A stretch of 64,000 nucleotides of DNA from Streptomyces sp. 3214.6 (lineage in GTDB: Bacteria; Actinomycetota; Actinomycetes; Streptomycetales; Streptomycetaceae). Where the stretch lies: the NCBI RefSeq assembly GCF_900129855.1, contig NZ_LT670819.1, positions 6,758,001 through 6,822,000 on the forward strand. The letters are read 5' to 3'. The position numbers and the translations under genes were made by a program. Below are positions 25,633-34,286 of this stretch, one piece after another. Positions within the stretch are counted from its first letter, which is position 1. Each line of letters begins with the position of its first letter. The notes beneath the pieces were generated by a model, which was given only the letters and a program-made list of their open reading frames with translations, had not been told where the DNA came from and did no database searches.

Positions 25633-27069
25633 ATGCTGGCAGCCCTGGGCTTCGCCACGATCGCCGGCTTACTGCTGCTCACCATGACCAAACGCGCCTC
25701 GGTGCTGGTCGCTCTGATCCTGCTTCCGGTGCTGGCGGCGCTCATCGGCGGCTTCGCGGGCGATCTGGGCGAGCTGATTCTCGGCGGGCTGTCCAAGGTG
25801 GCCCCCACCGGCATCATGATCGCCTTCGCGGTCCTGTACTTCAGCCTGATGGTGGACGCCGGGCTCTTCGATCCCCTGATCCGCGGCCTGTTGCGCGTGG
25901 CGCGGGGCGACCCGTTGCGGATCACCGTCGCCACGGCCGTCCTCACGCTGTGCGTGGCCCTGGACGGCGACGGCGCCTCCACCTTCCTCATCACCGTTTC
26001 CGCGCTGCTGCCGGTCTACAAGAGACTCGGTATGAACCCCCTGGTGCTGTCCGGAGTGGTCTGCCTGGGCGCGGGGGTGATGAACATGATCCCCTGGGGT
26101 GGCCCGACCGTACGCGCCATGGCGGCGCTGAAACTGGACAGTTCCGAGGTCTTCAACCCCGTGCTGCCCGCGATGGGCTTCGGCATCGCCTGGGTGCTGG
26201 TGGCCTCCTACCTGCTCGGCCGCCGGGAGCGCAACCGTCTCGGCGCGCTGTCCCCACGGGGTCCGGCCACGGACGTGCGCAAGGACGAGGACGAGTGGGA
26301 CGAACCCGCCGCTTCGACGACTGCCACGACTGCCGCGGCTGCCGAGTCGAGCGGGCAGGCCACTCCCACGACGGCCGACGGGCACGAAGGGCAGGCCCTC
26401 CGATCCCCCGGGGACGGGCCCGGCACCGTCCGTGTCCCGCCGCTGCCGCGGACCTGGCTGAACATCTTCAATCTCCTGCTCACCATCGCCCTCGTTGTCT
26501 GCCTGATTCAGGAAGTGCTGCCGCTTCCGGTGCTGTTCGTCCTCGGGTTCGCGATCGCGGTGCTGGTCAACCACCCCACCTGGGAACAGCAGCAGGCGCT
26601 GCTCGACAAGCACGCCAAGAGCGTGGTCCTGGTCACCACGATGATCTTCGCGGCCGGCGTCCTCACCGGGATCCTCAGCGGCACCAAGATGCTCGACGAG
26701 ATGACCGAGGCGCTCGTCTCCGTCGTCCCCGACTCCTTCGGGTCGCACCTGCCCGTCGCGGTGGCCGTCACCGGCATGCCGCTGAGCCTGCTCTTCACCC
26801 CGGACGCCTACTACTTCGGGGTGCTGCCGGTACTCGCCGAGACCGCGAACGGGTTCGGCACGGACCCGGCCGAGGTAGCCCGGGCCGCCGTCCTCGGCCA
26901 GATGACCACGGGGTTCCCGCTCAGCCCGCTCACCGCGTCCACGTTCATCCTGGTCGGCATGAGCGGTGTGTCCCTCGGCGAACATCAGCGCTTCATCTTC
27001 CGCTGGGCCTTCGCCACCACCCTCGTCATGACCGTCGGCGCCCTGGTGACCGGCGCCTTCTCCCTGTGA
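25633..27069 (+). CDS. CitMHS-family citrate/organic-acid transporter
   Basis: A 478-residue membrane protein with about 12 hydrophobic segments, starting directly in TM1 (LAALGFATIAGLLLLTMTKR). LDGDGASTFLITVSALLPVY and NMIPWGGPTVRAMAALK are signature stretches of CitMHS carriers, which move metal-complexed citrate or related di/tricarboxylates with protons. A hydrophilic loop of about 60 residues, rich in Ala, Thr and Asp (26250-26430), separates the two halves. It is divergent from the LysR gene and probably supplies substrate to the CoA-transferase/lyase pair. Confidence 0.9.
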   Translation: MLAALGFATIAGLLLLTMTKRASVLVALILLPVLAALIGGFAGDLGELILGGLSKVAPTGIMIAFAVLYFSLMVDAGLFDPLIRGLLRVARGDPLRITVATAVLTLCVALDGDGASTFLITVSALLPVYKRLGMNPLVLSGVVCLGAGVMNMIPWGGPTVRAMAALKLDSSEVFNPVLPAMGFGIAWVLVASYLLGRRERNRLGALSPRGPATDVRKDEDEWDEPAASTTATTAAAAESSGQATPTTADGHEGQALRSPGDGPGTVRVPPLPRTWLNIFNLLLTIALVVCLIQEVLPLPVLFVLGFAIAVLVNHPTWEQQQALLDKHAKSVVLVTTMIFAAGVLTGILSGTKMLDEMTEALVSVVPDSFGSHLPVAVAVTGMPLSLLFTPDAYYFGVLPVLAETANGFGTDPAEVARAAVLGQMTTGFPLSPLTASTFILVGMSGVSLGEHQRFIFRWAFATTLVMTVGALVTGAFSL

Positions 27070-27241
27070 CCGGCGCCCCGGGCCTGAGCGGAGCCTTGGC
27101 CGGCCGCGGACTCCCGGCGGCCACCGCACATGCCGCTCAGGCCCACAACGTGCCGCCCGCTTCCGGGAGTCCGGAGCCGGGCGACCGGATCCACACGACA
27201 GGCACCTGGTCCGGGTGCCCCACCGACTGAGACGAGGACCC

Positions 27242-28636
27242 ATGAGAGGGATCACCAGACGCACGGTGCTCACCGTCACGGCAGGTGCGGTCACGGCGCC
27301 GGCGGTGAGCACGGCGACCGCCGCGGCCGCCGACACCACGACAGCCACATCCGAAGGACGACAGGCGGCCTTTGGACCCAATCCGGTCGTGCGAACGGAC
27401 CTCGTCACGCGGGTGACGCCGAGGAACAACTGGCTGGTGACAGCCGTCGCCATCCAGTACTCGCATCGCATCGACTTACGCGGCGGGGTGATCCCGCCCT
27501 CCGCCTTCCAGGTGAAGGCCACTGTGGGCGGGCAGACAGCGGCTCGCACGGTGACCCGGGTCTACTCCAACACCGCCGCCGAAGTGGACGACCGGTCCGA
27601 TCCCGGACAGCCGGGGGACCGCCTGATCGTCGAGCTCGACCCGAACGACTCCAATGCGCGGGCCGCCGGCACCGATCCCCTTCCGCTCGACCGCGCCTAC
27701 TCCGTCAGACAGGTCGCGGACGTGCGCACCCCAGAAGGTGAACCGGTGCTCAAGGCCGGTCCGTTCGCGAGCCGGAACAACGACCTCATCACTCCCGTGG
27801 TCGACGACTTCGCCGCTGGTTCCTTCACCGACTCCACGGGTTTCGAACTGGACTTCCGGCTGTACCAGCCCGAGGGATTCGTACGCAATCCTCGGACGCG
27901 CACGCGCTACCCACTCGTCGTCACCCTGCACGGCGGAGGCGAAGTCGCCGACAACAACATGACCCAGCTCACTGCCAACCGGATCGCGGTCACGTTCGCC
28001 AAACCGGAACGACAGCGCCGCAACCCCGCGTTCGTCCTCTCCCCGCAGATCCCCCTGCCCCGTCCCATGGACGGACCCGACGGCACGGACTGGACCGACG
28101 CCAAGGTCCAGGCCGCGCTGATAGAACTCATCGACACCTTCGTGAGCGAGCACTCCCGCACCGTGGACACCGACCGGCTCTACGTCGTCGGCCTGTCGTC
28201 AGGCGGGCGTGGCATCTACAGCCTGCTGGCGAAGCGACCCGAGGTGTTCGCGGCTGCCCTGCCCACGGCCGGCTGGGGCGACCCGGCCGTCATGGAGAGG
28301 ATCACGCACATTCCGATGTGGGCCGACCACTCCGTCGACGACCCGGTCGTCCCTTACCGGGAGGGCCGGTTCGGCAAACCCGGCACCTGGACACTGATGA
28401 ACGCGCTGGAGACCGCCGGTGCACCGGTCAGCCGCGGAGAGTGGGCCAACGATCTGCCGAAGGCGCAATTCGAGGCCCGGTCACGCGAGCTCCTACGGCA
28501 GGCCCGGGCCGCGCGCAGTCACGTCCTGTTCACGAGCTATACGCCCGGAACGACACCGGTGAGCCCACACTTCGCATGGGCCCAGACATACGAGAACGAC
28601 GTAGTCATCGACTGGCTCTTCGAACAGTCCCGGTAG
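27242..28636 (+). CDS. Secreted esterase/peptidase of the PHB-depolymerase-like alpha/beta hydrolase group
   Basis: 464 residues with a Tat signal (MRGITRRTVLTVTAGAVTAP, then an Ala-rich cleavage region near residue 30). An Ig-like N-terminal domain (about 45-175) precedes an alpha/beta hydrolase domain: LVVTLHGGGEVADN, nucleophile elbow GLSSGGRG, acid in ADHSVDDPVVP, and His in VSPHFAWAQ. Close relatives are feruloyl or acetyl esterases and prolyl-type peptidases. A role in extracellular breakdown of plant polymers is plausible. An upstream in-frame start at 27215 lacks a signal peptide. Confidence 0.82.
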   Translation: MRGITRRTVLTVTAGAVTAPAVSTATAAAADTTTATSEGRQAAFGPNPVVRTDLVTRVTPRNNWLVTAVAIQYSHRIDLRGGVIPPSAFQVKATVGGQTAARTVTRVYSNTAAEVDDRSDPGQPGDRLIVELDPNDSNARAAGTDPLPLDRAYSVRQVADVRTPEGEPVLKAGPFASRNNDLITPVVDDFAAGSFTDSTGFELDFRLYQPEGFVRNPRTRTRYPLVVTLHGGGEVADNNMTQLTANRIAVTFAKPERQRRNPAFVLSPQIPLPRPMDGPDGTDWTDAKVQAALIELIDTFVSEHSRTVDTDRLYVVGLSSGGRGIYSLLAKRPEVFAAALPTAGWGDPAVMERITHIPMWADHSVDDPVVPYREGRFGKPGTWTLMNALETAGAPVSRGEWANDLPKAQFEARSRELLRQARAARSHVLFTSYTPGTTPVSPHFAWAQTYENDVVIDWLFEQSR

Positions 28637-28934
28637 CCGGCCGCACGCGGCGATCACCCGGTCCACCACCGTGGCGGACACAACCCGGTCACGTCCTCCC
28701 ACGCCTGGGTGCTCGGCACCGGGCACCGGGAGGTGTGGGTCGGCTCCTCGTCGCGGAGGCTCCCCCTGTACTGCGGCGTCGACGTCATCCGCTCACCGCC
28801 CGGCTCGCACCATCGGCCGGGTGACGAGCCGCGTCTGATGCCGGGCCGGCCCCGGCCCGGCTCCCTCCCCCTCCACCACCAACGGTGTCGGCCGCACCGC
28901 CGCGGCCGGCACCCGGCCAGAGAGGTTCCCATCC

Positions 28935-30539
28935 ATGACTGCCAGCAGAATGCGTACTGTCCTGGGCGGCGCGTTAGCCATGTCCCTCGCCGTCGTCGGG
29001 TTGCTGCCCGCGACGGCGTCCGCGAGTGCGGGAACCGTGGTGCCCACCGACAAGGGCGCCGTGCGCGGCGCCACCTCGAACGGCGTCGAGAGGTTCCTCG
29101 GCATCCCCTACGCGGCGGTGCCCACCGGCTCCCTGCGCTGGAAGCCGCCGCAGCCCGCGGCGCGGTGGACCGGCGTCCGGGAGGCGGCCGACTTCGGCAA
29201 TCCCTGCCCCGTACTGCCCAGCGGCAACGGACCACGCAGCGAGACCGAGGACTGCCTCGACGTCAACGTGTGGCGGCCGTCGGGCGTACGGGCCGGCGCC
29301 CGTCTTCCGGTGCACGTCTTCATCCACGGCGGTGGCCTGACCAACGGCAGCGGCTCGCAGAACGACGAGTCGAAGCTCGTCAAGGAGACGGGTGTCGTCG
29401 GCGTCTCGCTCAACTACCGACTCGGCGCCTTCGGCTTCCTCGGCCTGCCGGCCCTCACCGAGGAGGGCGGCGAGTCCGGTAACTACGGGTTCATGGACCA
29501 GCAGGCCGCGCTGCGCTGGGTGCAGCGCAACATCGCCGCCTTCGGCGGGAACCCCGGTGAGGTCACCATCGACGGCGAGTCCGCGGGCGGCTGGTCCGTC
29601 TGCGGCCATCTGGTGTCGCCCGGATCGCGTGGGCTGTTCGCCCGCGCCATGATCCAGAGCGGCTCCTGTGTCAGCGGGCCGCAGGCCCGGGCGGAGGCCG
29701 CCGGGACGGCGTTCGCCCGGCAGGCGGGCTGCGACGGCACGGCTCAGTCGGCCGTCCTCGGCTGTCTGCGGTCGGCTTCGGTGGGTACGCTCCTCGACGC
29801 GAGCCGGACCTTCCCGGCCGGCTTCGTGGACGGGACTGCGACGTTCCCGACCGGAGCAGGCGAGGCGCTGGACAGCGGGGGATTCACCCGTGTGCCCGTG
29901 GTCGTCGGTGCCAACCGTGACGAGGGCCGCACCTTCGCCGCGGGCTACATAGGCGCGGGCAAGGAGGCCTACCTCGGCTACGTCCAGGGCATCGCCGGCG
30001 CCCGCGCCGACGAGGTCCTCGCCCGTTACCCCTGGCCCGACACGTCCGACCGGTACACCGCGGCGTACCTCATCGGCGGGATCATGACCGACTCGGGGAT
30101 GATCGCGGGGATCGGCGGGTGCGGGCTCCGCTCGCTCGCCCGGACCCTTGAGCGGTACACCCCCACCTATGCGTACGAGTTCGACCACCGGACCGGCCCT
30201 GGCCTGACGCAGATCCCCGGCTACGTCTGGGGGGCCGGCCACGCCGCGGAACTCGCCTACATCTGGCCAAGCTTCGACAACGGCACACCCATCGCCCCGC
30301 TGTTCAACGCCGACGAGCGCCGGCTCGCCCGCGAGATGACGCGGTACTGGGGGGCGTTCACGAAGACCGGCCGGCCGGCCGTCGCCGGGCAGACGGTCTG
30401 GCCCGGCTATCACAGGGGCAAGGGCCTGACGCTGTCGCTGCGGGCGGGGGGCAGGAGTGCCCTGATCGACGACGACCGGTACTCGACGGAACACCAGTGC
30501 GCGTTCTGGGACACGATGCCGGGCACACAGCACTCCTGA
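28935..30539 (+). CDS. Secreted type-B carboxylesterase
   Basis: 534 residues with a Sec signal peptide (ALAMSLAVVGLLPATASASA). The carboxylesterase/cholinesterase family motifs are complete: GIPYAAVPTGSLRWKPPQ, EDCLDVNVW, VHVFIHGGG, the elbow TIDGESAGGWS with the nucleophile Ser, an acid in VGANRDEG, and the catalytic His in WGAGHAAEL. It cleaves ester bonds of extracellular substrates. It stands 298 bp after the previous esterase; nothing is seen in that gap. Confidence 0.92.
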   Translation: MTASRMRTVLGGALAMSLAVVGLLPATASASAGTVVPTDKGAVRGATSNGVERFLGIPYAAVPTGSLRWKPPQPAARWTGVREAADFGNPCPVLPSGNGPRSETEDCLDVNVWRPSGVRAGARLPVHVFIHGGGLTNGSGSQNDESKLVKETGVVGVSLNYRLGAFGFLGLPALTEEGGESGNYGFMDQQAALRWVQRNIAAFGGNPGEVTIDGESAGGWSVCGHLVSPGSRGLFARAMIQSGSCVSGPQARAEAAGTAFARQAGCDGTAQSAVLGCLRSASVGTLLDASRTFPAGFVDGTATFPTGAGEALDSGGFTRVPVVVGANRDEGRTFAAGYIGAGKEAYLGYVQGIAGARADEVLARYPWPDTSDRYTAAYLIGGIMTDSGMIAGIGGCGLRSLARTLERYTPTYAYEFDHRTGPGLTQIPGYVWGAGHAAELAYIWPSFDNGTPIAPLFNADERRLAREMTRYWGAFTKTGRPAVAGQTVWPGYHRGKGLTLSLRAGGRSALIDDDRYSTEHQCAFWDTMPGTQHS

Positions 30540-30616
30540 GTAGGCCGGGGACTGGAAACGGAGCATCAGCCACCGCGCCAGTCCCCGACCATGCTCAAGG
30601 AGCGGCAGGGACCACA

Positions 30617-30736
30617 GAGGGACCGCAAGGACAGGAACCAACCGACAAAGACTATGCGGGGCCGACAGAGATATACACGCCTGACCTGGAAGAACGCCTT
30701 GAATTGGCGCGGATCGGCAAGGCCCGCCAAGATCCT
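30617..30736. repeat. 120-bp direct repeat, copy 1 (next to the tRNA half)
   Basis: From AGGGACCGCAAGGACAGGAA to GCCAAGATCCT. It matches 32154-32274 in the same orientation; both share CCGCAAGGACAGGAAC, ACCGACAA, GACCTGG, GATCGGCAA and CCAAGATCCT in order. Here it runs straight into the 3' half of a tRNA, the layout of an attachment site next to an integrase tail. No integrase gene is left. Confidence 0.55.
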
Positions 30737-30740
30737 CGAA

Positions 30741-30785
30741 GGACTCATAATCCGTCGGCCGTGGGTTCGAGTCCCACCCGCCCCA
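30741..30785 (+). other. 3' half of a tRNA with CAU anticodon (attachment-site relic)
   Basis: GGACTCATAATCC gives an anticodon loop with CAT; GTGGG-TTCGAGT-CCCAC is a perfect T-arm; CCGCCCC followed by A is a 3' acceptor strand with discriminator. No matching 5' half (acceptor GGGGCGG, D-arm) lies upstream; instead there is repeat copy 1. This is the identity block left by site-specific integration into a Met- or Ile2-type tRNA gene, not a working tRNA gene. Confidence 0.75.
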
Positions 30786-31441
30786 CCTGCACAGGTCTGT
30801 GACCTGCGGAAACGCCTTTTCTGAGGTGCCGCAACGTCAACTCTGCCTGGGCGGACCGAATCCGCTGCTTGTGTGTTTGGAGTCCGGTGGCGCTCAAGAA
30901 AGCTGCAACCCATCCGACCTGCAGCGGAGCAGGTGATCGAGGTTGTCGCTCGCCCTCCGGGTGACCGTCCTGAGGGCCGATGCCGAGACCCAGGGGCCGT
31001 ACAGGGGCCGGGACGGCCCAGCCGTGTCCAGGCCGACGGTGTCTCCGGACCGATTCGTTCTGTTTTGCTGGTTGCGCCGTACGGACTGCCATCCACCCAG
31101 AACGCAGACACCGGCACGGCGGGTGCGCGCGGGCGAGGTCGGCTGAGAGAGCGCCGGTCAGGACGATGTTTCAGACCTGGTGTCGCTGTTCTGCCAGGTG
31201 GCGGACGATGGGGGTTGCGTATGGCGCGGTCGGACAAGGCGATCACCGCCCCGCTGATCGGATGCGGCTCAGAAGAGCGAGTTGGAACTCGGCCTGCCTG
31301 CGAGCAGAGGGTGGGGAGACGAGGCGAGCAGGTCCGTCCCGAGCCCGAGTGCAGGGTGGGGAATTCAAATAGCCGCATCAGGGGCTCGCCGGCCGCGAGC
31401 CGCAGTCGCACGCGCAGCGCAGTGCGGCAGGGTCCACGGAA
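30786..31441. other. Gene-poor stretch inside the integrated remnant
   Basis: About 650 bp with no frame that shows protein-family motifs, codon bias or ribosome-binding sites in agreement. Base composition is lower in GC than the flanking operons. It lies between the tRNA half and the toxin-antitoxin remnant and probably is non-coding or decayed element DNA. Confidence 0.45.
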
Positions 31442-31606
31442 GTGCGGTTGCTGTTCGTGTTCGACCCGGACCGTCAGGCCGTGATCCTGGTCGGCGGTGA
31501 CAAGGCGGGCAACGGGTCGGCCTGGTACCGCGTCGCGGTGCCCCAGGCGGAGCAGGCGTATGCGGAGCATCTGAAGCGAATCGATGGAGAGGACGGGGCA
31601 CGATGA
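31442..31606 (+). pseudogene. C-terminal remnant of a HigB/RelE-type toxin
   Basis: The frame reads VRLLFVFDPDRQAVILVGGD, then KAGNGSAWYRVAVPQAEQAY, then AEHLKRIDGEDGAR. This is the second half of a RelE/ParE-superfamily HigB-like toxin, including the Trp-Tyr-Arg stretch. The N-terminal half is not found upstream: the frame is closed by a TAG near 31370 and the sequence diverges. Its stop overlaps the antitoxin start (ATGA), as in intact HigBA operons. Probably non-toxic. Confidence 0.6.
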
Positions 31607-31941
31607 CTGATCACCTCAAGGACCCGCAGGCCGTCTCCTGGGGAGACCTGGCTGAGGATTTCGCCTTCACCGATGCCGAAAAGGATCAGATCCAGAAAGG
31701 GGCGCAGGCGATGGTCCTGGCCTCCCGTGTGCACCGCCTCGCCGAGTTGCGGAAGCGGCAGCACACCACGCAGGTCCAGGTCGCCGAAGCCATGGGCGTC
31801 ACCCAGGCCCGCGTCTCACGCATCGAGAAGGGCCAACTGGAACGCAGCGAGGTCGACACTCTCGCCGCCTACGTCAAGGCGCTCGGCGGCAAACTGAAGA
31901 TCGTCGCTGACTTCGGCGATGAGACATACGTCCTTGGCTGA
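31603..31941 (+). CDS. XRE-family antitoxin (HigA-like)
   Basis: 112 residues. An acidic N-terminal part of about 45 residues leads to a Cro/C1-type helix-turn-helix (TTQVQVAEAMGVTQARVSRI) and a C-terminal tail of the HigA kind (AAYVKALGGKLKIVADFGDE). Its start overlaps the truncated toxin gene by 4 bp. As an orphan it may still bind its own operator. Intact length and frame contrast with the damaged toxin, so it may have been kept as a protective antitoxin. Confidence 0.82.
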   Translation: MTDHLKDPQAVSWGDLAEDFAFTDAEKDQIQKGAQAMVLASRVHRLAELRKRQHTTQVQVAEAMGVTQARVSRIEKGQLERSEVDTLAAYVKALGGKLKIVADFGDETYVLG

Positions 31942-32153
31942 TCCGATCGACACGCTGCGGCCCAGGGCCGTGCGCAGTCCGGTGGACGAAATCGCCTTTT
32001 GGCGTCAGGGATGGTGCTCCACCCCGGGTCGAGGGGCGGAGTGCCATCTCGTCGGTAAGGGACTCCGCTGCGCGACGGTTCCATTTTCTTGGCTGAACCG
32101 GGCGGACTCGGCGGCTGCTGTGGCGAGTGTCTGTCTCGGCTCTCAGGGGCCAT

Positions 32154-32274
32154 CGAGGGGCCGCAAGGACAGGAACAGACCGACAAGCACCGCACGGGTC
32201 TGACGCTGATCAGCACATCTGACCTGGGAAAACGACAAAGATGAGGGCTGATCGGCAAAGGCCGCCAAGATCCT
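32154..32274. repeat. 120-bp direct repeat, copy 2
   Basis: Second copy of the element at 30617-30736, about 70% identical by eye with small indels. Here the tRNA half is missing: after CCAAGATCCT the sequence becomes unrelated. The two copies bracket 1.4 kb with the antitoxin gene. Neither this stretch nor 32275-32574 holds a supported gene. Confidence 0.5.
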
Positions 32275-32574
32275 GGATTCACTTGTGGGCTTGCCAGGTC
32301 CGAATTGATCCCTTCACGGGTGTTCCGAAGAGAAAACGGTCCGGTTGGTACGCAGGACTGTCGGCGGCGGCTGAACCTGGGTTCTGGATCACTTTCAGTG
32401 CCACCACAACCGCGATCATGAACGGCCGTGGCTGATGTATTCCTCCAGGACCAAGCGCGCTGGACGACAACACCGCCGTCGGCCTGTGTCCCGCAGAACT
32501 GCTCGCGCGGTGGGCGGGCACCGAGCATCGCGCACCGACGTTCGTCGCCGACCGCGGCGTCTTCGCAGAATCCC

Positions 32575-32940
32575 GACGTCGTCAACGTGCCCGCGGTGTG
32601 GCAGTCCATAGCGGCCGACGCCCGTGTCCAGTTCCATCTCGCTACCACGGACCCGCTCGGCCGACCCACGCACGGCATCACCCGCACCCCGACCCCGCTT
32701 CGGGACTTCGACACGGACGACGCGGTCAAGTTCTCGCTGGGCGGCGGCCAGTACGCCTGGCCGGCCGACGCCTACCTCAACATCTGGGTCTGCCGGCTAC
32801 GCAGCGGTCTGCTCGGCTATGCCCAGTTCCCGGGCGGCGCCGCCGCCACGGATGGTGTGGTCATCACCCACAGCGGTTTCGGCACCAACGGCACTGCCGC
32901 CGCACCGTTCAACGGGGGCCGCACGGCTACGCACGAGAAG
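32575..32940 (+). pseudogene. Fragment of an M43 (pappalysin-type) zinc metalloprotease
   Basis: The reading is VVNVPAVWQSIAADARVQFH, then LATTDPLGRPTHGITRTPT, FSLGGGQYAWPADAYLNIWV, LLGYAQFPGG, DGVVITHSGFG and finally GRTATHE. This order is that of M43 proteases just before their HExxH zinc site. The frame breaks right after the first His-Glu, so the rest of the active site and the C-terminal part are lost. The N-terminal part and signal peptide are also missing. A dead scrap. Confidence 0.6.
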
Positions 32941-33207
32941 GAGTCCCCGGCCTGCGGTGGCGCCGGCCGGGGATCCCTTGGTGAGTCCGGCAACTGACGG
33001 GGGCTGATCACGGCAGCCGCACTGAGCTCCTGCGGCAGCCGGGGTGTCCATGCCGTGGTCGGGCGGGGGCGATAGGCCGTTGGTCTGTGAAGTCCGGTTG
33101 AGCAGTGCCGTGAACGGCGTGTGCTCCGGGTACTGGGGGGAGGCTCACACGGCGCAGATGCCAGTACGTCTGGTGCGCAGGCCGGGGTGGGACGACTAAC
33201 TGGTCAG

Positions 33208-33232
33208 CCCCTCGGGAGCCGAGGGGTCTTTT
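33208..33232 (+). terminator. Rho-independent terminator
   Basis: A perfect 8-bp stem, CCCCTCGG (33208-33215) with loop GAG and CCGAGGGG (33219-33226), followed by TCTTTTT. It points on the plus strand. The gene it once served is not evident: 32941-33207 has no supported ORF. The nearest plus-strand gene is the M43 fragment. Confidence 0.75.
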
Positions 33233-33287
33233 TCGTCTCCGGTGGTCGTTAGCGCAGTCGAAGCTCGGTCGAAGTGCGGACGCGAAC

Positions 33288-33331
33288 CGGCCGACAGGCC
33301 TGTGATCCGTGGATCACAGGCCTGTCGGCCG
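33288..33331. terminator. 21-bp perfect hairpin, likely bidirectional terminator
   Basis: Arms 33288-33308 and 33311-33331 are perfect reverse complements (each contains GACAGGCCTGTGATC or its complement) around a 2-nt centre. It lies 38 bp past the stop of the wall-hydrolase gene at 33370-34227 on the minus strand. There is no T-run. In streptomycetes such long stems without U-tract serve as terminators; a protein-binding palindrome is the alternative. Confidence 0.55.
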
Positions 33332-33369
33332 ATGGGATCGTCGCTGAACTCGTTGTCCGAAGTGGACGG

Positions 33370-34227
33370 TCAGGCGTTGGGGACCCGTAGCTTGTCCCAA
33401 CTGGTTTTGCCGGGGATGCCGTTGGCGTCGTTGCCTTTGAAGCCGAGTTTCTGCTGCCAGGCGGCGAAGGACTTCACGTCGCCCGGGCCCCATACGTCGG
33501 CGTGGGCGCTCGACTGGTACCGGTTGCAGCCTTCGGCGACGAGCCGCTGGTGCATTGCGGCGATGATCGGCGATTTCTGTCCGGTGTGGAAGAACGACGC
33601 ACCGGGGAACGGCTCGGTATCCGACCCGGGGACGGGGTGTGAATTCACGAACTGCGGCCACGAGCCGGGATCGACATGGTCGTTCTCGGGGACGTGGGCG
33701 TGTGCGTACCAGCCGCCCTTGGTTTCCCAGACGCTCTCGCTGCGATGCGAGGTGAAGTCGGTCGGACGGCCCATGGGCCAGGTGTCCGGCACACCCCAGG
33801 ACCGTATCCACGCGTCGAGTTTTTCCCAACCCTTGCACGGCGTATCGGTCAGCTTGGCGTACACCTTGCCGTCGAGGCGGCAGTGAGGGAAGAACAGCGC
33901 CTCAATCTGGATCACCACCCTGCCGGCGCGGTTCGTGCGGGTGCCGCCAGGCTTTTCGAAGACTGCCTTACTTCGGGAGTCGGCGGGAAAGAACTGGGCG
34001 AACGTGCCAGTGAAGGGATCCCACAGAATGTGCGGGGCCGATTCCTTGCCGCCTCCGGTGAAAAAGCTCTTGAGGTTGGCGAACGGCACCAGATCTATGG
34101 GGTGCGCGGCGGTGGCTTTCTTGTCCGCAGTGATATGCGCAATCGCCTTTGCTGGAAACTGCACGTCACACGGGGCGTGATCGCCGACATCCGCCTTGAT
34201 GGCGCCTGGCATCCACTTGTCGGCCAT
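33370..34227 (-). CDS. Phage-endolysin-like peptidoglycan amidase with C-terminal binding module
   Basis: 285 residues from the ATG at 34227. There is no signal peptide. The N-terminal ~190 residues look like an endolysin-type amidase: AVFEKPGGTRTNRAGRVVIQ, HAHVPENDHVDPGSW with the His/Asp cluster near its end. The last 80 residues are a peptidoglycan-binding-type module (QKSPIIAAMHQRLVAEGCNR, then WGPGDVKSFAAWQQKLGF). That module is encoded by a 242-bp stretch identical to one in the neighbouring gene. Lower GC than the neighbouring operons suggests phage origin. Exit from the cell would need lysis or another carrier. Confidence 0.75.
   Translation of the reverse strand: MADKWMPGAIKADVGDHAPCDVQFPAKAIAHITADKKATAAHPIDLVPFANLKSFFTGGGKESAPHILWDPFTGTFAQFFPADSRSKAVFEKPGGTRTNRAGRVVIQIEALFFPHCRLDGKVYAKLTDTPCKGWEKLDAWIRSWGVPDTWPMGRPTDFTSHRSESVWETKGGWYAHAHVPENDHVDPGSWPQFVNSHPVPGSDTEPFPGASFFHTGQKSPIIAAMHQRLVAEGCNRYQSSAHADVWGPGDVKSFAAWQQKLGFKGNDANGIPGKTSWDKLRVPNA
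33375..33616. repeat. 242-bp identical repeat, copy 1 (binding module)
   Basis: By eye identical to 34292-34533 over its whole length, including synonymous positions. It encodes the C-terminal peptidoglycan-binding module of the amidase-like gene. Only the residue before the stop differs (Ala here, Val in the other gene). Confidence 0.85.
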
Positions 34228-34286
34228 GGTCGTACTCCTTCCGTCGCCAGGTTTCAGATGATGACAAGCAGCGTCATGCCCAAGTC

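Noticed and set aside
30741..30785. Complete tRNA gene
   Set aside because: No 5' acceptor strand, D-arm or matching anticodon-stem strand lies within 100 bp upstream, so it is only a 3' half.
30566..31570. 1-kb minus-strand frame over the tRNA half and the gene-poor stretch
   Set aside because: It translates the tRNA fragment (GGTRTHGRRIMSP-type artefact) and shows no protein-family features.
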